Shown: in pieces, positions 1-5,681 of the stretch
How the letters are laid out: each line of letters begins with the position of its first letter
Position numbering within the stretch: the stretch's first letter is position 1
DNA from: Candidatus Zixiibacteriota bacterium
Lineage (GTDB): Bacteria; Zixibacteria; MSB-5A5; JAABVY01
DNA: 6,128 nt
Direction: 5' to 3'
NCBI GenBank assembly: GCA_014730285.1
Contig: WJIM01000295.1
Span: forward strand, 1 to 6,128
Made by a program: the position numbers and the translations under genes
The notes under the pieces: generated by a model
Told to the model about the DNA's origin: nothing
The model's input: only the letters and a program-made list of their open reading frames with translations
Database searches by the model: none

Positions 1-1322
1 ACCTCCCAATGGGCGTTGGTAAGCTGCTTGAAGATAATCTGGCATTCGCCCTCGGGAAGATTGTCCTTGTGAATCTTGCCGTCACTGCCGACCGAACCGG
101 TGTAACGTGTGCCGTCCGGAGCGATAATCACATATTCCATGCCCGCCACCGGTTCCTCGGCCGAATCCTGCAGGGTGACATCCAGGTAATGCTGGTTCTG
201 TTCCTGTTCTTCTTCGGCCTGCTCTTCGGGCGGGGTCGGAGGACGTCCCAGCGAATTTTTCTTGACCTCGAATTTCGTGGAATAACCCGAGGCCGAGAAA
301 ATATGAGTGGCCCGAATCACATAATACGGACCCGAGAATTTATCTCCCAGTCCCTCTATATCGATTACCGTCCCGGCTTTGATTTCCGGGTCACCCAGAG
401 CTTTTCCCTCGCCGGTGATAAAGCTCATCGAAAGCTTGTTGAAATGCGCTTTTGCCAATGAGTCCGCCTCAGCCTGGCTGTGAATCGGCTTGTTGACCTT
501 GAAGCTCTTGGTAGATCCATGCGCCGCCTCTGCAATCTGGGTAGCGGTCTGGGCGCCTCCCAGCGTGGTGTGTTCATCGCCCCCTCCTGCGCGTCCCACA
601 ATCTCCTTCTTGGACTTGGGATCCCAGCCCCTGACCACAACCTCCGAAACCTGATTGAACGATGACAGCCGAGGTGAAAATGATCCCAGCGATTCACCCC
701 ATTTAAGCAACACCCGCTCGGACTGATCGGATTGAGGCCGCCGGAAATAAAGATCATTGCCGTCGATATACATCTCATACATTATCCTCTGCGCCCGCTC
801 CAGCAGAAATTCCAGATTGGCCTGGTTGCGCTGGAAGACATAGGGATGAACCTCGGTGGTGGCATCCACATTCGGAGTTAAGCCCATCTCACGCGCGATC
901 TGGTTGGCAATATCCGAATCCTTCATCTCCACGAATGACCGGCTCTTCTTTTCGCGCGATAGACGGAACGATTTATCGTATCCGCGAATCGTCAGATAGG
1001 CCGCGCCTCCGGGCGGATACTCCGGCTCCCAGGAGACAATCTCGCAGTCGGCTATGGTGGTCAACTGGCTCTCCTGATAACCCAGCTTTATTTCGATCGA
1101 CTTACCGATAGCCAGATCATCCGAATTCACCAGCTCCAGATCGTAGTCAAAAAAGCGTATCTCGAACATATCAAGTATCTCGAGATTGCTTTCGGCCTTG
1201 ATAAATAGCACCCTGGATTCGATCCTCGCATCCAGAGGCTGGCCGTCTACTAAAATCTTGAATGATGGCGTCAGGAGCTGATTGTTCTGCTGCTCCTGAT
1301 CCTGAGTTTGTGACTGGGGCAT
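1..1322 (-). CDS. Contractile-injection hub/spike protein (phage late control D / VgrG / Afp8 family) with C-terminal transthyretin-like domain; 3' end missing
   Basis: 440 codons are visible, read leftward; the gene runs off the left edge without a stop. Residues 1-16 are Gln/Asn-rich. Residues 18-357 resemble the gp27-like hub fold of phage late control D proteins: a strand-rich opening (FKILVDGQPL), a segment near IKLGYQES, then ESLGSFSPRLSSFNQVSEVVVRGWD (written here in part: SFNQVSEVVVRGWD, 221-234), and a closing stretch GPYYVIRATHIFSASGYSTKF near 331-351 that matches the end of the hub in Afp8/Pvc8-type proteins. Residues 358-377 are a Pro/Glu/Gln linker. Residues 378-440 look like a transthyretin/carboxypeptidase-regulatory-like domain (EEPVAGMEYVIIAPDGTRY, then NLPEGECQIIFKQL). 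Such hubs form the trimeric base of the spike in phage tails, T6SS and extracellular injection systems. The start is ATG at 1322, three bases after the upstream stop. There is no clear Shine-Dalgarno, so translation is probably coupled to the kinase gene. The family call is from motif memory; which system it belongs to is inferred. Confidence 0.8.
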   Translation of the reverse strand, partial: MPQSQTQDQEQQNNQLLTPSFKILVDGQPLDARIESRVLFIKAESNLEILDMFEIRFFDYDLELVNSDDLAIGKSIEIKLGYQESQLTTIADCEIVSWEPEYPPGGAAYLTIRGYDKSFRLSREKKSRSFVEMKDSDIANQIAREMGLTPNVDATTEVHPYVFQRNQANLEFLLERAQRIMYEMYIDGNDLYFRRPQSDQSERVLLKWGESLGSFSPRLSSFNQVSEVVVRGWDPKSKKEIVGRAGGGDEHTTLGGAQTATQIAEAAHGSTKSFKVNKPIHSQAEADSLAKAHFNKLSMSFITGEGKALGDPEIKAGTVIDIEGLGDKFSGPYYVIRATHIFSASGYSTKFEVKKNSLGRPPTPPEEQAEEEQEQNQHYLDVTLQDSAEEPVAGMEYVIIAPDGTRYTGSVGSDGKIHKDNLPEGECQIIFKQLTNAHWE

Positions 1323-1325
1323 ATA

Positions 1326-2027
1326 TTAATCAGCCAGGTATTTTTGTTTCGTAAATTTGGCGTTAATCGCTTTTCTCATGAAAACAACTGCATCCTCAAT
1401 GTCAATATAATTCGTGCTGAAGATCAGATCATAATACTCCGGATCATCTATATCACGCTTGAAATTATGTTTGATAAAATCTCTTCGCTCATTGTCGGAA
1501 ATCTCAATTTGCCTGCGCGCTTCCTCCTGCGAAAGCCTTTCGTACTTCATCAGATTCTGCTCACGAATCGCGCTGGAGGCCACCACGCGCATGTGAAAGC
1601 CGGTCTGAATAGTCAATATGAAATTGGATCCTCGTCCCACGACAACTACACCTCCCAGACGAGATAGTGTTATAATCGCGCGGTAGAGATGCTTGAAATA
1701 ATCAGAGGAGTCCGAATACGGCCCCTTGAAAATTCCTTCCAGCCATAGTTCGATCTGATTACGGTACTTTTCGTCAAGTGATTCGATCAGTCTCCTGCGC
1801 ATTCCGGAGGAGTTGACTATATGATCTATAATCTCCTTATGCATCAACTGATATTCGAGTTCTTCAGCAAGGCGGCGAGCCAGGTAGCTTCCCCGACTGC
1901 CCCGCTTGCGTGAGACAGTGATAATGGGCGGAGGAAATTCACGCTCGATCTCGCCATTCTCACTCCTTTCCCGAAGCAGCTCCCACTTTCGAATTTGACG
2001 ATCAACTATCTGTTCAATCGATGACAT
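1326..2027 (-). CDS. Cytidylate kinase-like family protein (Cytidylate_kin2 / AAA_26 type)
   Basis: The protein has 233 residues and a P-loop kinase-like fold of the cytidylate-kinase-like family (PF13189 by recognition). After a charged N-terminal helix (about 1-30) comes the family's nucleotide-binding strand and loop, ITVSRKRGSRGSYLARRLAEEL (core ITVSRKRGSRGS, 36-47). It has the family's glycine-serine turn and not a classical GxxGxGKT. Further family signatures are HKEIIDHI (63-70), VVVVGRGSNFIL (127-138), DNERRDF (178-184) and DDPEYYDLIFSTN (194-206). True Cmk phosphorylates CMP/dCMP; most members of this family have no proven substrate, so the activity is open. The ATG at 2027 was chosen because an ideal ribosome site precedes it; the frame stays open for 25 more codons upstream, but that part covers the ribosome site. 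The gene is first in its visible transcription unit and ends three bases before the hub gene, suggesting one operon and possibly a shared job. Confidence 0.85.
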   Translation of the reverse strand: MSSIEQIVDRQIRKWELLRERSENGEIEREFPPPIITVSRKRGSRGSYLARRLAEELEYQLMHKEIIDHIVNSSGMRRRLIESLDEKYRNQIELWLEGIFKGPYSDSSDYFKHLYRAIITLSRLGGVVVVGRGSNFILTIQTGFHMRVVASSAIREQNLMKYERLSQEEARRQIEISDNERRDFIKHNFKRDIDDPEYYDLIFSTNYIDIEDAVVFMRKAINAKFTKQKYLAD

Positions 2028-2033
2028 CGCATA

Positions 2034-2042
2034 TCCTCCCTT
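2034..2042 (-). promoter_or_regulatory. Ribosome binding site that fixes the kinase start
   Basis: Read leftward, the sequence is AAGGGAGGA, with 7 bases between GGAGG and the ATG at 2027. It is a near-perfect anti-Shine-Dalgarno match and decides for the 233-residue protein over a longer frame that would begin near 2102. Confidence 0.85.
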
Positions 2043-2349
2043 ATTAAAGCTACAATCATGGACCGTCAAATTCAACAAAAAATCCGCGCAAATCCCTTGC
2101 AATTAATAAAAAATGAGATTGAGGGAATATCCAAAAAATATTTGATTTATGCAAGATAAATGTTATCCTGAATGCCAAACTGTCCAGTATTCCGACAAAA
2201 TTGCAATATATACTTAAGCACATATCTGACAATAAATAAGGCCATTTTATACCATATTCAGATCCATCTTCTGTCGGTATTTCTTACGATTTTCTAAAAT
2301 TTCAATTTCCTACAAAATCATAATCTATTGATAAACAGACACTTACATT

Positions 2350-2366
2350 TCGGCATAAAGATTGCA
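2350..2366 (+). promoter_or_regulatory. Candidate sigma-54 (RpoN) -24/-12 promoter for the PEP-CTERM gene
   Basis: The sequence TCGGCATAAAGATTGCA fits the sigma-54 consensus YTGGCACGrNNNTTGCW. The GGCA (-24) and TTGCA (-12) cores are both exact, with the obligatory 10 bases between GG (2352-2353) and GC (2364-2365). Mismatches are the T before GG and the C and G after GGCA. Transcription would start near 2377, about 24 bases before the ribosome site. RpoN with the PrsK/PrsR two-component system is known to control PEP-CTERM genes in some floc-forming bacteria, which supports the call. A TATAAT at 2370-2375 is a competing sigma-70 -10 box but has no recognisable -35 at 16-18 bases. Confidence 0.65.
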
Positions 2367-2400
2367 TATTATAATTTCGGAGTAATAGCATCTTTGAATT

Positions 2401-2406
2401 GGAGGG
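2401..2406 (+). promoter_or_regulatory. Ribosome binding site that fixes the PEP-CTERM start
   Basis: GGAGGG lies with GGAGG five bases before the ATG at 2411. The frame also offers a TTG at 2399, but that codon overlaps this site and would add four residues before the signal peptide, so ATG 2411 is preferred. Confidence 0.85.
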
Positions 2407-2410
2407 CAAT

Positions 2411-2773
2411 ATGAAGAGAGCTACCATATTACTAACAGCAGTTTTGCTGCTTTTGCTTGCCGGAAGCCTTCCGGCTATCCAGACCCCGTCATCATTAATG
2501 CGCTTTTCTGATCTATCAAATCAGAGTAATACTGAAGGTACGATCTCATATAATGTTGATGGATATCTGTCCGAATCGAATATCCCGATCGATTTCGATC
2601 GTGATACCGATTCCGACATCGATAATGGGCTTTCCCGCGATGAGGAAGTCAAACTGGATGACAGCAGGTTTGCTGATGATGCAAGAGCGGTTGTTCCGGT
2701 TCCCGAACCTGCCAGCCTGCTTTTAATAGGCCTGGGTCTGGCGGGAGTCGGCATTCTGCGACGAAAGAAATAA
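2411..2773 (+). CDS. Small secreted PEP-CTERM sorting-domain protein with an acidic, possibly calcium-binding segment
   Basis: The 120-residue precursor has three parts. Residues 1-22 are a Sec signal peptide: MKR, a leucine-rich core, then GSLPA, a likely signal peptidase site. The middle (about 23-94) is polar, with no cysteine, and turns strongly acidic at 61-90. Residues 97-120 are a textbook PEP-CTERM signal: VPEPAS, a hydrophobic helix LLLIGLGLAGVGIL, and a basic end RRKK. In this class an exosortase (EpsH-type) recognises the C-terminal signal in the inner membrane and processes the protein for export to the surface or the exopolysaccharide matrix. No exosortase gene is in the window. 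The middle shows no enzyme domain; D67-E78 resembles an EF-hand or thrombospondin-type-3 calcium loop. The gene stands alone between a candidate sigma-54 promoter and a terminator. The sorting class is certain from the motif; the specific function is unknown. Confidence 0.93.
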   Translation: MKRATILLTAVLLLLLAGSLPAIQTPSSLMRFSDLSNQSNTEGTISYNVDGYLSESNIPIDFDRDTDSDIDNGLSRDEEVKLDDSRFADDARAVVPVPEPASLLLIGLGLAGVGILRRKK

Positions 2774-2792
2774 GAATTACTTTCGACAAATT

Positions 2793-2824
2793 AAAAGGCA
2801 GCTTTATTATAAAGCTGCCTTTTT
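2793..2824 (+). terminator. Intrinsic terminator of the PEP-CTERM gene
   Basis: A perfect 10-bp stem, GGCAGCTTTA (2797-2806) with TAAAGCTGCC (2810-2819) around a 3-base loop, is extended by AAAA before and TTTTT after. It starts 20 bases after the stop codon. The flanking A-run means it could also act leftward, on read-through from clpB. Confidence 0.9.
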
Positions 2825-2835
2825 GTTTTCATGCC

Positions 2836-2927
2836 GCAGGGAACCCATTCCCTGCAGTCAACCATCTGGTTAAAGACTTTTCAGCTCAAATCTCTGCGAG
2901 ATTTATCAGCGGCGGCAGGAATTCCTG
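2836..2927. repeat. Cluster of short perfect hairpins, possible degenerate intergenic repeat
   Basis: Four inverted repeats lie in a row: GCAGGGAA/TTCCCTGC with a 4-base loop (2836-2855), AACCA/TGGTT with a 2-base gap (2860-2871), AAATCTC/GAGATTT with a 3-base loop (2888-2904), and the 12-base palindrome CAGGAATTCCTG (2916-2927). The first and last share the GCAGG..TTCCTG theme and may be diverged copies of one unit. No open frame of note is present. It lies between two converging genes, where palindromic repeats often settle. No second full copy exists in this window to prove a repeat family. Confidence 0.5.
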
Positions 2928-2956
2928 ACTGCGCACTTGAATAACCTCTCTCGAAT

Positions 2957-2984
2957 CAAAAAGATTCTTCGCTGCGCTAAGAAT
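2957..2984 (-). terminator. Candidate intrinsic terminator of the dnaJ-clpB operon
   Basis: Read leftward, 11 bases after the clpB stop, ATTCTT pairs with AAGAAT (2964-2984), with two further G-C pairs inside after a mismatch, and is followed by CTTTTTG. Position and T-run fit termination, but the stem is short and interrupted. The core ATTCTTCGCTGCGCT..AGAATGAC resembles an intergenic repeat seen in unrelated bacteria, so it may be a repeat doing terminator duty. Confidence 0.5.
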
Positions 2985-2995
2985 GACCACTTTAA

Positions 2996-5605
2996 TTAAT
3001 TCCCATCTCTAAAGATCAAACCATCCCCAGAGGCATCAATCAATATCTTATCACCGGCTTTCAAATTGCCTTTGATAATCTCTTTGGATATATGATTAAC
3101 CACCTCTCTGTGCAGAAGCCGTCTTAACGGTCTGGCGCCATACGAGGGATCGTACCCGGCCTCGCCCAGATAATCTACCGCCTTATCGGTAAGTTCTGCG
3201 TCGATCTTCTGATCCTGCAGTCGCTTCCGGATTATTTCGAACTGAAGTTTGACTATCTGCTTCAGATGGTCCCTGCTTAACGGCTCGAATACCAGTATCT
3301 CATCGATTCTGTTTAAGAACTCCGGCCGCAAGTTTTTTTCCAGAAGATCGATAGCCTGCTGTTTCATGCGTGAATAGACAACATCAAATCCGACCGACTC
3401 GATCTCCTTTGACATCTCCATTATCTCCGAAGCGCCCAGATTCGAGGTCATAATCATTATTACATTCTTGAATGAGACCATACGTCCCTGATTATCGGTC
3501 AGACGGCCATCCTCCAGAACCTGCAGGAGAATGTTGAAGACCTCGGGATGCGCTTTCTCGATTTCATCCAGAAGCACAACCGAATAAGGCTTGCGTCTCA
3601 CAGACTCCGTAAGCTGTCCGCCCTCGTCGTAGCCGATATATCCCGGAGGCGCGCCGATCAGGCGCGAAACCGAGAATTTCTCCATGTACTCGGACATATC
3701 AATCCGGATCATGGCATCCTCATCGCCCCATAATAGCTCGGCCAGAGCCCGTGCCAGCTCGGTCTTGCCGACACCGGTCGGACCCATAAAGATAAACGAG
3801 CCAAGCGGACGCTTGGGATCGGTCATGCCTGCCCGCGATGATCTGATAATCTCGGATACCGACTTAACAGCGATATCCTGACCGACAATTCGTTTGTGCA
3901 GATTATCCTCGAGCATCAATAGCTTCTCGGCCTCGCTTTCTGTCAAACGCGCAACCGGAATTCCGGTCCACTTCGAGATAACATCAGCAATGTCCTCCTC
4001 ATCGATCTCCTCTTTCAACAGTTTGACCTTGCTCTGAATCTCTTTCAGTCTTTCCTGTTCGGCCGAAAGCAATTTCTCCAATCGAGCTATTTCTCCATAA
4101 CGAAGCCTGGCCGCTTCCTCGAAATCGGCCTCACGCTCTGCCTTATCTGCCTTGAGACGCATCTCTTCTATATTTGATTTAAGTCCCTGAATAGTCTCGA
4201 CCGCCTTCTTCTCTTTCTGCCACTGCTCGGTCAATTTGCTCCGCTGACTGTACAGATCGGCAAGCTCCTCTTCTATCGGCTTGAGCCTCTGGGCAGCGTC
4301 CTTTTCCTTCTTGACACCCTCTTTCTCGACCTCGAGTTGACGAATCCTCTTTTCGATCTGATCCAGTTCGGTCGGCATCGAATCGATCTCGATTCTCAGA
4401 TTAGCCGCCGCCTCATCGATCAAATCGATTGCCTTATCCGGCAGGAAACGATCCTGAATATACCGCTCCGATAATGACGCCGCCGCGACGATCGCTGAAT
4501 CGGAAATCCTTATACCGTGATGAATCTCGTAACGCTCTTTTAGGCCTCGCAGAATCGAGACAGTATCCTCAACCGAGGGCTCCTCGATCATAACAGGCGC
4601 AAAACGCCTCTCGAGCGCGGCATCCTTTTCGATATGCTTCCTGTACTCATCGACTGTTGTCGCACCGATACAGTGCAACTCTCCCCTTGAAAGCGCCGGC
4701 TTGAGCATATTGGAGGCGTCCATCGCCCCCTCGCCCACAGCGCCTGCGCCAACAAGCGTATGCATCTCGTCTATAAATAAGAGTATTCTACCCTCAGAAC
4801 TTTCGACCTCTTTTAAAATCGCCTTCAGTCTTTCCTCGAATTCACCGCGGAATTTGGAGCCTGCCAAAAGCGATCCCAGGTCTAATGCGACCACTCTTCT
4901 GTCCTTCAATGATTCCGGCACATCACCTTTCGAAATCTTCAATGCCAGCCCCTCTGCAATCGCAGTTTTACCAACACCCGGATCGCCGATCAACACAGGA
5001 TTATTCTTCGTGCGACGCGAGAGCACCTTCATCACACGCCTGATCTCGTCATCACGGCCGATCACCGGATCGAGCTTGCCGCGCGAAGCCAGTGCCGTCA
5101 GATCACGTGAATATTTCTCCAGCACCTGATACTTCGACTCCGGATCGGGATCGGTTACACGCTGATGGCCGCGCAGTTTTGCCAATGCCGCCAGTACTTT
5201 CGACTTTTTGATATCGAACTGCTCGAATATCTCATGCACCTTGGTACGGTCCACCTCGATCATCGCCAAAAGCAGATGTTCGGTGGAAACATACTCATCC
5301 TTGAAATTATTTGCTTCTTTAAAAGAATGATTCAGCACTTTCTGCAATTCCGGCGAGGCATAAAGCTGGGATGCTTCCGAATAGGCTTTGGGTAAAAGAT
5401 CAATCTGATCCTTGACCTTTTCCTTTAATTCGCGAACATCATAATCCGCCTTCTCCAGAATCGCCGAGACAAAGCTGTCCTCCTGCGACAGAAGCGCCGC
5501 CAGAAGATGCAGCACCTCTATCTGGCTGTTGGAATTCGACTGCGCCATCTCGGAGGCATACTGAATCGCATCCTGTGAACGCTGTGTAAATTTATCGTAT
5601 CTCAT
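2996..5605 (-). CDS. clpB: ClpB, Hsp100 AAA+ protein disaggregase
   Basis: At 869 residues the protein is the usual ClpB size. It is a hexameric cytosolic ATPase that pulls polypeptides out of aggregates with DnaK/DnaJ/GrpE. The N domain with its two Clp_N repeats spans about 1-145. NBD1 has Walker A GDPGVGKT (207-214), pore loop KFRG (251-254), Walker B ILLFIDE (274-280), sensor GATT (314-317) and LERRF (331-335). The long middle coiled coil (about 405-535), carrying Y503 in LRYGEI, separates ClpB from ClpC/ClpA. NBD2 has Walker A GPTGVGKT (608-615), pore loop GYIGYDEGG (655-663), Walker B VVLLDEIEKAH (676-686), FLNRIDE (763-769) and sensor 2 GARPLRR (823-829). All catalytic residues are intact. 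One oddity is a loop at 731-745 several residues longer than in E. coli ClpB, containing VGF (738-740). The gene follows dnaJ by 76 bases with no evident terminator between, and has a good ribosome site. I saw no heat-shock operator. Confidence 0.98.
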   Translation of the reverse strand: MRYDKFTQRSQDAIQYASEMAQSNSNSQIEVLHLLAALLSQEDSFVSAILEKADYDVRELKEKVKDQIDLLPKAYSEASQLYASPELQKVLNHSFKEANNFKDEYVSTEHLLLAMIEVDRTKVHEIFEQFDIKKSKVLAALAKLRGHQRVTDPDPESKYQVLEKYSRDLTALASRGKLDPVIGRDDEIRRVMKVLSRRTKNNPVLIGDPGVGKTAIAEGLALKISKGDVPESLKDRRVVALDLGSLLAGSKFRGEFEERLKAILKEVESSEGRILLFIDEMHTLVGAGAVGEGAMDASNMLKPALSRGELHCIGATTVDEYRKHIEKDAALERRFAPVMIEEPSVEDTVSILRGLKERYEIHHGIRISDSAIVAAASLSERYIQDRFLPDKAIDLIDEAAANLRIEIDSMPTELDQIEKRIRQLEVEKEGVKKEKDAAQRLKPIEEELADLYSQRSKLTEQWQKEKKAVETIQGLKSNIEEMRLKADKAEREADFEEAARLRYGEIARLEKLLSAEQERLKEIQSKVKLLKEEIDEEDIADVISKWTGIPVARLTESEAEKLLMLEDNLHKRIVGQDIAVKSVSEIIRSSRAGMTDPKRPLGSFIFMGPTGVGKTELARALAELLWGDEDAMIRIDMSEYMEKFSVSRLIGAPPGYIGYDEGGQLTESVRRKPYSVVLLDEIEKAHPEVFNILLQVLEDGRLTDNQGRMVSFKNVIMIMTSNLGASEIMEMSKEIESVGFDVVYSRMKQQAIDLLEKNLRPEFLNRIDEILVFEPLSRDHLKQIVKLQFEIIRKRLQDQKIDAELTDKAVDYLGEAGYDPSYGARPLRRLLHREVVNHISKEIIKGNLKAGDKILIDASGDGLIFRDGN

Positions 5606-5613
5606 ATATCTAT

Positions 5614-5619
5614 CACCTT
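5614..5619 (-). promoter_or_regulatory. Ribosome binding site of clpB, in the dnaJ-clpB spacer
   Basis: Read leftward, AAGGTG (within GAAGGTGAT) lies 8 bases before the ATG at 5605. The rest of the 76-base spacer (5606-5681) is AT-rich and shows no convincing promoter, CIRCE element or terminator; its best dyad is a 5-bp TTCAA/TTGAA stem. This favours co-transcription with dnaJ. Confidence 0.75.
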
Positions 5620-5681
5620 CTTTATCTATACTCGACTATTACATCCATTTCATATTCAAAAAAACTCATTGAACCAAACTA

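Larger units (their letters stand above)
2028..2410. other. AT-rich divergent intergenic spacer, no gene
   Basis: This 383-base stretch separates the leftward kinase-hub unit from the rightward PEP-CTERM gene. It is clearly more AT-rich than its flanks, especially from 2100 to 2400. No open frame here has both a credible start site and a recognisable product. It holds the two ribosome sites, a -24/-12 promoter at its right end, and five TGTC/GACA half-sites between 2181 and 2341. For the leftward operon I see only weak sigma-70-like matches, such as TTGCAT and GATATT 17 bases apart around 2125-2154, too poor to call. The leftward promoter is presumably somewhere here. Confidence 0.7.

Noticed and set aside
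9..461. 150-codon open frame on the + strand
   Set aside because: It lies opposite the hub gene, whose protein shows continuous hub and transthyretin-like motifs. The + strand product has no recognisable motif and no ribosome site.
425..778. 117-codon leftward frame inside the hub gene
   Set aside because: It is an out-of-frame reading of the hub gene, Arg/Pro-rich with no domain signs. The hub frame is unbroken across it, so there is no frameshift.
2043..2075. TTGACG and TAATAA 17 bases apart, leftward, as a kinase promoter
   Set aside because: The -10 match is poor and abuts the ribosome site, so the transcript would begin within the Shine-Dalgarno.
2028..2102. 25-codon N-terminal extension of the kinase-like protein
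   Set aside because: It would start without a ribosome site and would run through the strong AAGGGAGGA site that serves the ATG at 2027.
2370..2375. TATAAT as a sigma-70 -10 box for the PEP-CTERM gene
   Set aside because: There is no -35-like hexamer 16-18 bases upstream and no extended -10, while the overlapping region gives a well-spaced -24/-12 pair. Kept only as an alternative.
4701..5129. 142-codon + strand frame opposite clpB
   Set aside because: It is an antisense shadow of a highly conserved NBD1 region; its Ser/Pro-rich product has no family resemblance. The other + strand frames opposite clpB are the same.
5156..5161. Internal ClpB start (short form) as at Val149 in E. coli
   Set aside because: The codons here are CGT and GTA, not GTG or ATG, and I see no ribosome site. 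No support for a short isoform at this point.
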